Below, piece after piece: positions 19,455 through 27,548 of a stretch of 64,000 bases of DNA. Made by a program: the position numbers and the translations under genes. This DNA comes from Streptomyces capitiformicae (GTDB lineage Bacteria > Actinomycetota > Actinomycetes > Streptomycetales > Streptomycetaceae): contig NZ_CP022161.1 in NCBI RefSeq assembly GCF_002214185.1, positions 9,927,486-9,991,485 of the forward strand, read 5' to 3'. The notes below the pieces were generated by a model. It searched no databases. It was not told where the DNA came from and saw nothing but the letters and a program-made list of their open reading frames with translations. The stretch's first letter is position 1. The number at the start of each line of letters is the position of its first letter.

Positions 19455-20575
19455 TTCGGGTCCTCCCAGATGCCGGGGAATCGCTGGCCCAACTTCTTGT
19501 GCAGCAGCCGGTTGCGGTACTCGTCCGAGACGCCGGTATAGAGGGCCGTGGTGCTGGCATAGCCGTGGCCGGCCTGGTCTTGAACGAATCTTTCCGGGTA
19601 ATCAAATTCGGTCAAATGCGTAATATAGGAATGTCTCAGGCAGTGCAATTCGAGTTCTTCGGGCAGGTCAGCGGCTTGCCTGGCGGCTTCGAAGGCTTCG
19701 TTCGCCGACCGGCGTGACAGGCGCCCGGCGCGTTCGGTGACCCAGATCGCAGGGTGCTTCCCCACATTGAAGCGGGGCCGGACCTCGGTCAGGTAGTGGT
19801 CGAGGTCGTCGACGATCCAGTCCATCTCGGGGACGGTGAAAATGGTGCGGCGCTTGGGCGGGCTGCCCTTGGAGGACTTGCCCCAGCGCACGAACACCGC
19901 TCCGTGGCGCCTGTATTGCGGAGCCTTCGCGTTCCGCCGCAGGTCGGCGATGTCGAGGCCGACGTTTTCCCGGCGCCGCATGCCATAGGCGTAGTAGGTC
20001 TTGAGCAAGGCGGAGTCGCGCATCGCGGTCAACGCACCTTTGCGGCCGCGCTTTCGGATCTCCTCGACCCGTCCGTCGGCGGCGTCGAACAGGTCCTGGA
20101 TCTCGTCGTAGGTCAGCGGCCGGCGGCTCGGGTCGCCCTCGTACTCACTGACGTGGGTGACGGTGTTCCACTCGTGCAGGATCTGGACCGGCACCTCACC
20201 GAAGCGCTCCTGGCAGACGGACATCCAGCCGTAGCGCGGGTCAGTGATGTACTCGCAGAACAGCCGCAGGTGGTTCTGGTAGTTCCGGCCGCTCGACACC
20301 GTGAACGTCGGCGTCTTCGTCCGCAGATGGTCGATGAACGCCTCGAACTCGGCCGACTGCCACTGCCACGGGTACTGGTTGGAGTACTCGGCGAACCGGC
20401 GGACCAGCGACAGCCGCGGCTTGATGGTCCCGTCCCACTTCAGGAAGCGGGCCCGCTGCTGCTTGGTCCACCCCTCCAGCATGGCCTCGAACACGGCAGG
20501 TTCGGGGTCCAGGTAGGAGATCCCGTCCACGAGCATCAGGTGTGCCGCACCCGCCAAATCAGCCGCTTTCGCCAC
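19451..20575 (-). CDS. Tyrosine recombinase/integrase (TnpA-like)
   Basis: 374 aa from a GTG at 20575 behind GGAGG. SAM-like core-binding domain at about 25-135. The catalytic domain carries Arg in YAYGMRRRENV, Lys in RWGKSSKGSPPKRR, the HxLRH box (LHCLRHSYITHL), the second His in DQAGHGYASTT and the Tyr nucleophile in ALYTGVSDEYRNRL, so all catalytic residues are present. It is the first gene of an overlapping trio with the HTH protein and the zinc-ribbon recombinase. The set matches the Tn554 plan of two recombinases plus a small protein. Attachment sites were not identified. Confidence 0.88.
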   Translation of the reverse strand: MAKAADLAGAAHLMLVDGISYLDPEPAVFEAMLEGWTKQQRARFLKWDGTIKPRLSLVRRFAEYSNQYPWQWQSAEFEAFIDHLRTKTPTFTVSSGRNYQNHLRLFCEYITDPRYGWMSVCQERFGEVPVQILHEWNTVTHVSEYEGDPSRRPLTYDEIQDLFDAADGRVEEIRKRGRKGALTAMRDSALLKTYYAYGMRRRENVGLDIADLRRNAKAPQYRRHGAVFVRWGKSSKGSPPKRRTIFTVPEMDWIVDDLDHYLTEVRPRFNVGKHPAIWVTERAGRLSRRSANEAFEAARQAADLPEELELHCLRHSYITHLTEFDYPERFVQDQAGHGYASTTALYTGVSDEYRNRLLHKKLGQRFPGIWEDPK

Positions 20576-20704
20576 TCCAACCTCCGTTGCGTTAGGTGCA
20601 ACATTGTTGGGATAGCCTCGGCGGAGCGCAAGAGCCGCTGGTAGATCGCCTGCACGGCGCGAGAAGATGGGCGGAGCAGAGGCCCATCACCTGCCGATTC
20701 GCGC

Positions 20705-21847
20705 TTACTTGGACCCTGCGGAGTGCTGCATCAGATGCAACTCCGCCCCGTTCTCGCCCGGCTGCATCCCGGTGAGGTAGGCGATGACGATGAAGCACGC
20801 AGTGACCAGCAGCCGAATCAGCCCCGGCGTCTCGCCGAAGTCGAGGGCCTCGCGCCACGGGCGCCCGGCGATGCGGCCGGTGATGGGGGTCGGTAGCGGG
20901 CAGGGCCGCTGCGCGGCCGCGGCCACCAGGCCGTGGCGCGCGACGTACAGGGCGACTTGGTGGCGGGAGGCGCCGGTCAGGCCGCCGACGTAGTAGCGGG
21001 CGAAGCCGTACCCCTCGCGGCCCTTGAGCCGGACGGCGGGCAGCGGTGCCCGGGCGGCAACGAGCGGATCCAGGTACGCATCGAGGGCGGCCTGGCCGGC
21101 AGAAGTGCTGGGGATCGTCCGGCCGGTCTCCGCCAGCCGCTTCGTGTCGGTGTGCCCGGCGAGGATGTCGTCGGCGAGGTCGTCGACCATGCGCAGGGCC
21201 CAGACCAGCAGCGGTCCCATGGTCGCTTCGGCGATCGGCTCGCTCGTGTTCTCCCCACCGCCGGCGGAGGACGCGGCCGGGAGGTAGTCGTCGGCACCGA
21301 GTTCGTCCCACGGCGGCCGGGAGACACCCGCGGGGCGGGCGGAGAGTTGGTCGAACGCCCACAGGCGGGTGAGCGTGCCGAGGATGTCCAGCACGCGTTC
21401 CCGGCTGGAGCCGGCGGCGAGCAGGTGCTGGTCGTAGGCGGTCCAGACGGCGGTGGTGCACTGGGCGAGCGAGGTCAGCCCGCGTTCCTCGAGCCAGGCC
21501 GCCAGGTACATCCACTGCCGTACCGCCTCGGTCAGGTCGCTCAGGCTGATGCGGGCCCGCAGCCGGGTGGCGCGTTCGGCGAGGTACGTGGGCCGCAGCT
21601 CGCCGTTGATCATGGTCCAGGCAACCAGCCGGAGTTCGTCCCGGAAGGCCACGGGGCATTGACGCCAGCGGATGCTGGCCTTGTTGCGGCTGGGGTTCTC
21701 AGTCAGCGCGGCCAGCGGCCAGATCCAGTCCGCGTAGCGGCCGTTGATGTGCGCGTGCATGGGCAGGACAAGGTGCGGCAGCACGACGGGCGTGTCCGGT
21801 GTGGGCATCGGCAGGATGTAGGGATCGTGGTGGGCTGCGGTGGTCAC
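20705..21847 (-). pseudogene. Truncated second integrase, N-terminal part only
   Basis: 380 codons matching the first half of long (about 700 aa) actinobacterial tyrosine recombinases: RLRARISLSDLTEAVRQWMY, GRPWREALDFGETPGLIRLL and TACFIVIAYLTGMQPGENGA. That last segment is catalytic box I, normally GMRPGE; here the catalytic Arg is Gln and the frame ends 15 codons later, so the whole catalytic domain (Lys, His, Arg, Tyr) is missing. It overlaps the upstream remnant by GTGA, as in an intact set. Confidence 0.65.
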
Positions 21848-22665
21848 GTGTCGAGCACTCCGGTCAGCAAGCAGTCGATGAGATCACGGTCGGCGTCGGT
21901 GACGCGGGCCAGGGCCTGCGCCCAGACCGGCTCGCCGAGGCGGCGCTTGAGGTCCTCAAGCCGGGCGTGTGCCTCGCCCCAGTCGGCCTCCCACACCGGC
22001 AGCGGCTGGGCCGAGTGCAGGTGGGTCAGCGCCCGGTGCAGATGGGCCAGGCGTGCATGGTGGCCGGGGTGGATGCGGGCGTTGGTGCAGCCCAGGCACA
22101 TCAGGAACGAGGCGAGGCAGCCCTTGCCCGGCCCGGTGAAGGGGCTGTGCTCGTAGTCGTGGCAGTCTGCGGTCGCGGTCTGCCGGTTGTCGGGATCGGG
22201 AATGGCGCGGAGTTCGGCGACAAGGACTGCCTGGCGGGCGCGCTCGGCGGCGTCCTCGGCGCCGGCCGCGATGATGTCCGCGGCCTCCTGCTGCACCCGT
22301 TGGTCGACCAGCACGTAGTCTATGGGTGGCCTGGCTGTTCTGCCCGGGCTCGCGCCGCACCAGCGCATTGACCGTGCGCCGCCCGCGGCGAAAGGGCGAA
22401 CCGGCCAGTCCTTCGGCCCGGGCCCAGGCGCTGCCAGCGCTATCGATCACGCCGAACCGGAAGAGTCCGACCGGTGGGTGGTGATCGGAGGTGGTGATGG
22501 CGTGCCCACCCTGCGCCCAGCGCCACACGATCAGCAGATCGGTGCCGGGCGCGAGGTCCTCGACGACGGCACGCGCGAAGCGGGTGGCCTGTAGGGCTTC
22601 GGTGATCAGCCGTCCCGGGGAGCTGGCGCCGTCGTCGGTGACGTTGCGGCTCTCGAAGTAGCGGC
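21844..22665 (-). pseudogene. Remnant of a recombinase-associated protein, truncated and frameshifted
   Basis: Two frames join near 22318-22325: GRYFESRNVTDDG ... GSPFRRGRRTVNALVRREPG, then YVLVDQRVQQEAADIIAAGA ... GPGKGCLASFLMCLGCTNAR ... LGEPVWAQALARVTDADRDL. Proteins with this Cys-rich middle are found next to large integrases in Streptomyces (from memory). The N-terminus is cut exactly where the transposase tail at 22674 begins, so the insertion probably removed the 5' half. A single extra base near 22320 breaks the rest. Confidence 0.5.
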
Positions 22666-22673
22666 CGCCGCCG

Positions 22674-22949
22674 CGCCAGCTCCACCTCGCCCGCCCCCTC
22701 GCCGAGGACCTGCGCCACCCCTGGGAACGCCCCGTGAAGACCGAACGGCTGTCTCCAGCCCGCGTCCGGCGAGGGTTTCGCAACCTCCGCCGGAAGACAG
22801 CCCGTCCCGCAGCCGCACCGAAACCGGGCAGACCCGGACCTGGGCGCCCACCCGGCAGCCGCAACCAGCACAAGGCCCGCATCCAGGACGTCGGCAAGAC
22901 CGTCAAACGCGCCGAAACGATCAAGGAACACGAACAGCAGCGAGGTTAA
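22674..22949 (+). pseudogene. C-terminal tail of a Streptomyces transposase
   Basis: About 91 codons: RQLHLARPLAEDLRHPWERP, TERLSPARVRRGFRNLRR and KPGRPGPGRPPGSRN, which I recognise as the basic tail of a widespread Streptomyces putative transposase (NF041680-type). The catalytic part is absent. It points away from and interrupts the recombinase-associated remnant on its left. Confidence 0.6.
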
Positions 22950-23220
22950 ACGCCAAGCTCAGAGGTGTCCACCACCCGGGGACAGGTCCCCCCCCGCGTT
23001 GTCCCCTGGTTGGGGACAGGAACAGGGGCGTGTTCGTCCGTGCCTGCAGGGGATGAGGGCTTCTACGCGCCGGACTCTTCGGGGGCCGTATCGTCTTTTT
23101 TTGCTCGCCCTGTGACTCTCGACTCTCCTGGTCGGCGTCGGCGCGCCGCTCGTCGAGCCGCTTACTCAGCTCGGTGAGCCCGGCACCGAGCCGGCCGAGC
23201 CACCCTGGCACTCGGGACAT
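22921..23220 (-). CDS. Small hypothetical protein after the ferredoxin gene
   Basis: Possible 99-aa frame: MSRVPGWLGRLGAGLTELSK then a charged stretch (RLDERRADADQESRESQGEQ) and a low-complexity end. ATG 23220 has AAGGGAC upstream and lies 10 nt after the ferredoxin stop, so it could be the last gene of that operon. Its 3' end runs into the transposase tail, so the original end may be lost. No family recognised. Confidence 0.25.
   Translation of the reverse strand: MSRVPGWLGRLGAGLTELSKRLDERRADADQESRESQGEQKKTIRPPKSPARRSPHPLQARTNTPLFLSPTRGQRGGGPVPGWWTPLSLAFNLAAVRVP
22978..23017. promoter_or_regulatory. Two adjacent GGGGAC/GTCCCC palindromes
   Basis: GGGGAC-AG-GTCCCC at 22978-22991 and GTCCCC-TGGTT-GGGGAC at 23001-23017. 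Four copies of the same hexamer in alternating orientation could be an operator array or, as RNA, stem-loops ending the ferredoxin operon. Confidence 0.4.
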
Positions 23221-23230
23221 GGCCCGTCCC

Positions 23231-23554
23231 TTAGAACTGAGTGTCGGGGATGTGTACCTCCATCCCGGCCATGTCGGCTGTCACAGGGATTTGGCAGGTG
23301 AGGCGGCTGTTTGCGGTGCGTGGGGTGGGTATGCCTTCGAGGATCATCTCCTCGTTTTCGTCAGCCGGAGCAAGGAGCGGCAGGTGTTTGTCGTCGATGT
23401 AGGCGTGACAGGTTCCGCAGGAAGCGCAGCCGCCGCAGTCGCCGATGATGCCGGGCACGAGGTGGTCGAGTGCTGCTTGTTTGAGGCTCTGGCCGACGGC
23501 GGCCTCCACGGGGTGCGGTGTTCCGTCGGCTTCGATGAATCTGATCACTGGCAT
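23231..23554 (-). CDS. [2Fe-2S] ferredoxin, adrenodoxin/putidaredoxin type
   Basis: 107 aa. The cluster ligands follow the C-x5-C-x2-C pattern at Cys40, Cys46 and Cys49, plus Cys88 in SRLTCQI; Cys43 is an extra cysteine. This class passes single electrons from an FAD ferredoxin reductase to a P450, and both genes lie directly upstream: the reductase stop is one nt before this start. So this is the electron shuttle of a class I P450 system encoded as P450-reductase-ferredoxin. Confidence 0.93.
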   Translation of the reverse strand: MPVIRFIEADGTPHPVEAAVGQSLKQAALDHLVPGIIGDCGGCASCGTCHAYIDDKHLPLLAPADENEEMILEGIPTPRTANSRLTCQIPVTADMAGMEVHIPDTQF

Positions 23555-23555
23555 G

Positions 23556-24797
23556 TCAGGTACGCCTTTCTGCGGTGGGTTGGTGTCGTTTCATCAGTTC
23601 GGACAGCGGGAGGTCTTCGCAGGCGGCTTCGTCGCCGGTCATGGCGGCCCGTGCCGTGACGAGTTGGCGGGCGGCCGTGAAATCCCGCGGCTGGTTGACT
23701 GCGTGCAGGCCGGTGATGATGCCGTTGCGCAGATACACCACGCTGAAGGAGTTCGTTGACGGGTCGCCGCGGACGATTTCTGTGTCGCCGGTCTGCGGCA
23801 GGCCGGCCATCTGGAGTTTGTGGTCGTACTGGTCGGACCAGAACCAGGGCGCTGTGAAGCGTTCGGTCGGTTTTCCGCATAGGGTCCGGGCGGCGGTTCT
23901 GGCCTGGTCGGTGGCGTTCTGGACGGATTCGAGGCGTACGCTGCGGCCGAGGAAACCGTGCCACTGTCGCGTGCAGTCGCCCGCGGCGACGATGTCGGGG
24001 TCTTCGGTCCGGGCCGTGGCGTCGACCAGGACACCGTCGTCGACGGCCAGTTGCGCGGTGGCGGCGAGGGTGTCGTTCGCGGCGATCCCCACGCCGGTCA
24101 GGATCAGGTCGGCTCTGATCACGGTGTCATCGCTGAGCTGGGCGTGGAGGGCTCCGTCGCGCCGGGCGACGCTGCGGACGGATACGCCTGTGCGCAGATC
24201 GACGCCGTGGTTGCGGTGTTCGCGTTCGACGAAGGCGGAGACGGCCGGTGGGCTGGTCCGGGCCAGGACTCGCGGCTGGGCCTCTACGAGCGTCACCGCG
24301 ATCCCCATGTCGGCCGCGGCGGCCGCCGTCTCCAGGCCGATGAATCCGCCACCGACGATCAGCAGGGTGCCACCGGACTGCAGTTCCTGCCGCAGCGCGA
24401 TCGCGTCGTCGAGGGTGTGCAGAGTCCTGCCTGCGACGTGGCCGGATCCGAATCGCAGAGGACGGGGACTGCCGCCGGTGGTGAGGGCCAGCTTGTCGTA
24501 GCGCAGCGTGCGGCCGTCGGCCAGGGCGACGGATCGTGTCCGGCGGTCGATCCCGACCGCGGCGGTGTCGAGTTCGATCTCGATGCCGGCGTTGGTGAAG
24601 GCGTCCGGGGCGCGAGTCCGCAGTGCCACCTGATCGGCTTTGCCGTGCAGGAACGCTTTGGACAGCGGCGGGCGCTGGTAGGGCAGGTGGGGTTCGGCCC
24701 CGACGAGCCGGATCCGGTCGCTGAAGCCGTTCTGCCGCAGTGCCACGGCCAGTTCCGAGCCGGCCTGTCCCGCACCGACGATGACGACGGTCTTCAC
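23556..24797 (-). CDS. NAD(P)H:ferredoxin reductase (FAD)
   Basis: 413 aa from a GTG that overlaps the P450 stop by GTGA. Two nucleotide-binding folds are visible: VVIVGAGQAGSELAVAL for FAD at the N-terminus and LLIVGGGFIGLETAAAAADM for NAD(P)H near residue 145. The second FAD motif is IVAAGDCTRQW, and a C-terminal domain follows (SDQYDHKLQMAGL). This is the putidaredoxin-reductase/rhodocoxin-reductase group. It should transfer electrons from NAD(P)H to the ferredoxin encoded next. Confidence 0.93.
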   Translation of the reverse strand: MKTVVIVGAGQAGSELAVALRQNGFSDRIRLVGAEPHLPYQRPPLSKAFLHGKADQVALRTRAPDAFTNAGIEIELDTAAVGIDRRTRSVALADGRTLRYDKLALTTGGSPRPLRFGSGHVAGRTLHTLDDAIALRQELQSGGTLLIVGGGFIGLETAAAAADMGIAVTLVEAQPRVLARTSPPAVSAFVEREHRNHGVDLRTGVSVRSVARRDGALHAQLSDDTVIRADLILTGVGIAANDTLAATAQLAVDDGVLVDATARTEDPDIVAAGDCTRQWHGFLGRSVRLESVQNATDQARTAARTLCGKPTERFTAPWFWSDQYDHKLQMAGLPQTGDTEIVRGDPSTNSFSVVYLRNGIITGLHAVNQPRDFTAARQLVTARAAMTGDEAACEDLPLSELMKRHQPTAERRT

Positions 24798-26083
24798 CGG
24801 TTCACCCGTCGGATGGTGACCGGCAGCGCCGTCAGCTGCCGCATCATGGTGTGGGCCGCCCATGCGTGGTCGTCCCCGGCGAGTGCGATGTCGACATCGG
24901 GTGCGGTCAGGGCGGTCACGGCGGTCTCGGTGAGCATCCGGGCCACGTTCCTGCCCGGGCACAGGTGGGCACCGCCGCCGAAGGTCGCGCCGTGCTGGAT
25001 AGGCCGGGTCAGGCGGTAGCTGTCGGGGTCGTCGAAGACCTCGGGATCGCGATTGGCCGAGGCCCACATCATGACGACCGGTGTGCCGGCGGGGACAAGG
25101 ACGCCGTTGTACTCGACGTCCTGGAGCGTCAGTCGCTGGCTGAGCATCAGCGGGGAGTCCAGACGTGTGCCCTCGTAGAAGGCGTTGGTGACCAGCGCCG
25201 GGTCGGCACGGACCTGTTCTGGGGCCGTTTCGTCGCTCAGCATGCGGAAGACCACGTTCTCGATCGCCACGCCGATCGTGTGGAAGCCGTCGAAGAAGTT
25301 CGAGGCCACCAACGAGCCGATGTCCTGCGGCTTGCCCTCCATGTCGATCGTGGCGAGTTCGGCCGCCATGTCGTCCAGGAGCGCGTTGCCTCCGTCCGAC
25401 CAGGCCTTTTGAACGGCTTCTCCGACGACGTCCATGTAGATCGTCGCGGCGGAGAACAGGCGCTGCGACTGCTCGGGTGTGCGGGTGAGCAGGAACGTGA
25501 GGCTCATTTCCTCCATGAGGTGCTGGACGTGCGCCGCCTGGTTGCTGCTCAGGCCGAGTTGCTCGGCCCAGAAGCGGGTGACGAACCGTCCGGCGAACTC
25601 CCGGGAGAAGTCGGTTCGGTCGCGCCCGGCGCATTCCTCGACAAGTTCCTGTGCGAGGCGTGCGGCGGCGGGGGCGAAACGGAGGATGTTGCGGGGCATC
25701 AGTTGCCGGACCAGGAGATTGCGGTAGGGCTGATGCAGCGGAGGGTTGGTGGTGAACACCTGGTTTTGCAGGAACCTGCCGTAGCCTTCGGTCTGTTCGG
25801 GATCCGGTTTGGTCACGGGCCCGGAGCCGAGATCTGCTTCGGTGGCCATCCACAGGACGATGTCCGCGGGCACGTTGCCCAGCGCCGGATTCGCCGCAAG
25901 CGTTCTGGCGTCTTTGTTGCGGAGCACGACGAGGCTGTTCATCGGGCCCCGGAGAAAGTCGGTTCCTTCTCGGCCCCGCAACTCTCTTGCCGCTTCCACG
26001 AAGTCGCGTGAGAAATCGTCGAACGTGATGAAGTCCTCGACGGCGGGAAGATCTGCCACCGAAGTCAGCTGTGTGGAGGACAT
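24794..26083 (-). CDS. Cytochrome P450
   Basis: 429 aa; ATG 26083 is preferred over an in-frame GTG 15 nt upstream because GGTGGGAG sits eight nt before it. The heme loop is FGGGAHLCPGRNVAR with ligand Cys375; the K-helix ExxR is EGTR at 304-307. The I-helix reads FFDGFHTIGVAIEN, lacking the usual acid-alcohol pair (A/G-GxDT), with His-Thr instead, which may affect proton delivery. Bacterial soluble type; partner genes follow directly. Substrate unknown; the surrounding dehydrogenases and aldolases suggest the first oxidation of a hydrophobic carbon source or tailoring of a metabolite. Confidence 0.93.
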   Translation of the reverse strand: MSSTQLTSVADLPAVEDFITFDDFSRDFVEAARELRGREGTDFLRGPMNSLVVLRNKDARTLAANPALGNVPADIVLWMATEADLGSGPVTKPDPEQTEGYGRFLQNQVFTTNPPLHQPYRNLLVRQLMPRNILRFAPAAARLAQELVEECAGRDRTDFSREFAGRFVTRFWAEQLGLSSNQAAHVQHLMEEMSLTFLLTRTPEQSQRLFSAATIYMDVVGEAVQKAWSDGGNALLDDMAAELATIDMEGKPQDIGSLVASNFFDGFHTIGVAIENVVFRMLSDETAPEQVRADPALVTNAFYEGTRLDSPLMLSQRLTLQDVEYNGVLVPAGTPVVMMWASANRDPEVFDDPDSYRLTRPIQHGATFGGGAHLCPGRNVARMLTETAVTALTAPDVDIALAGDDHAWAAHTMMRQLTALPVTIRRVNR

Positions 26084-26131
26084 GGGTTTGACTCCCACCT
26101 TTCTGTAATGAGAGCTGTGGACAGGGCCGGG

Positions 26132-27475
26132 TCAGTCGCCCAGGACTCGTCGCAGGTATGCGTTGGTGAAGCGCCGATCCGGATCGAGGCGGTCACGCAG
26201 TGCGGTGAATTCACCGAAGCGTGGATACGCCGCCGTGAAGTAGTCGGCGTCACGTGTGTGCAGCTTGCCCCAGTGCGGGCGTCCGCCGTGCGCGGTGAAG
26301 ATGCGCTCCGCCGCGGCGAAGTACTCATGGAAGGGCATGCCCCGGTAGGTGTGGACGGCGATGTATCCGCTCTTGCGGCCCGACGCCGTGGAGAGGGTGA
26401 TGTCGTCCGCGGGTGCCGTACGCACTTCGACGGGAAAGGTGATCCTCAGATCCGAGCGGTCGACCATGGCCTTCACCTCGCGCAGGGCGTCGATCAGTGC
26501 CTCGTACGGGAGGGCGTACTCCATCTCGATCATCTTCACGCGGCGGGGTGAGGTGAAGACCTTGTAGGGGATGTCCGTGTAGGTGCGGGCGGAAAGAGCC
26601 CGGCTCGACACCCTCGCCATGGCCGGGACGGCGGCGGGAACGGCACGCCCCAGCGAGTTGACGGCCTGGAAGACACCGTTGGAGAGGAACTCGTCCTCGA
26701 ACCAGCCTCTGAACCGGCCCGTCGGGGCGAGCGGACCTGTGCTGCGGTTGTTGCGCAGGGTGTTGCAGTTGTCGGTGTGCGGGAACCAGTAGAACTCGAA
26801 GTGCTCGTTGGCCGCGTGGAGTTCGTCGAAGGTCGCGGTGACCCTGTCGAACGTCATCGGTTCGTCGTGCGCGGTGAGAAGGAACAGTGGTTCCACGGCG
26901 AACGTGAGGGCACTGACGACCCCGAGCGCGCCCAGCCCGATGCGTGCGGCGGCGAACACGTCCGGGTTCTCCTTCTCGGAGCATGTGAGCAACGAGCCGC
27001 CTGCCGTCACCAGTTCAAGGCCGCGTATCTGGGCCGCGATCGCGGCGGAGCTGCGGCCCGTGCCATGGGTGCCCGTACTGGTCGCGCCGGCGACGGTCTG
27101 CTCCATGATGTCGCCCATGTTGGTGAGTGACAGGCCTTCCCGAGCCAGGGCGACGTTCAGGTCCCTGAGCCGTGTGCCCGCTTCCACCGTCACGGTTTCG
27201 GCCTCCCGGTCGATGGCGCGTATGCCCCTCAGGCGGTCGGGCCGTATCAGCACGCCCTCGGCCGCGGCGGCGGCGGTGAACGAGTGGCCGCTGCCGACGG
27301 GCTTCACCGGCAGGCCGTCCTCGGCGGCCTCGCGCACGACGGCGCAGAGCTCATCGACCGAGGCGGGTGCGACGTCCCTCACCGGGCGGGCCGTGACGTT
27401 CCCGGCCCAGTTGCGCCACACACTCCCCTTCGCGCGGTCCTTGCCCGCGTGCGCGCCGTAGCGGGTCGTTGCCAT
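26132..27475 (-). CDS. FAD-linked oxidase of the D-arabinono-1,4-lactone oxidase family
   Basis: 447 aa; ATG 27475 has GGGGAGAAGAGGG upstream, and the longer frame has no such signal. The FAD_binding_4 (VAO-type) half shows PVGSGHSFT and TSTGTHGTGRSSAAIAAQI; the C-terminal ALO domain ends with the characteristic HWGKLH and LDPDRRFTNAYLRRVLG. Family members oxidise sugar lactones or alditols with O2. The neighbouring SMP-30-type lactonase and SDR support a polyol, lactone or secondary-alcohol step. It lies 48 nt upstream of the P450, same strand. Confidence 0.88.
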   Translation of the reverse strand: MATTRYGAHAGKDRAKGSVWRNWAGNVTARPVRDVAPASVDELCAVVREAAEDGLPVKPVGSGHSFTAAAAAEGVLIRPDRLRGIRAIDREAETVTVEAGTRLRDLNVALAREGLSLTNMGDIMEQTVAGATSTGTHGTGRSSAAIAAQIRGLELVTAGGSLLTCSEKENPDVFAAARIGLGALGVVSALTFAVEPLFLLTAHDEPMTFDRVTATFDELHAANEHFEFYWFPHTDNCNTLRNNRSTGPLAPTGRFRGWFEDEFLSNGVFQAVNSLGRAVPAAVPAMARVSSRALSARTYTDIPYKVFTSPRRVKMIEMEYALPYEALIDALREVKAMVDRSDLRITFPVEVRTAPADDITLSTASGRKSGYIAVHTYRGMPFHEYFAAAERIFTAHGGRPHWGKLHTRDADYFTAAYPRFGEFTALRDRLDPDRRFTNAYLRRVLGD

Positions 27476-27492
27476 GTCCCTCTTCTCCCCTC

Positions 27493-27542
27493 GGTGAGCT
27501 GGGCGGTGGTGCCATGCGGTGAGCTGGGCGGTGGTGCCATGC
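27493..27542. repeat. Perfect 25-bp tandem duplication between two operon genes
   Basis: GGTGAGCTGGGCGGTGGTGC plus CATGC occurs twice without mismatch in the short gap between the MFS stop and the FAD oxidase start. A recent slippage duplication. Confidence 0.9.
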
Positions 27543-27548
27543 GCGTGT

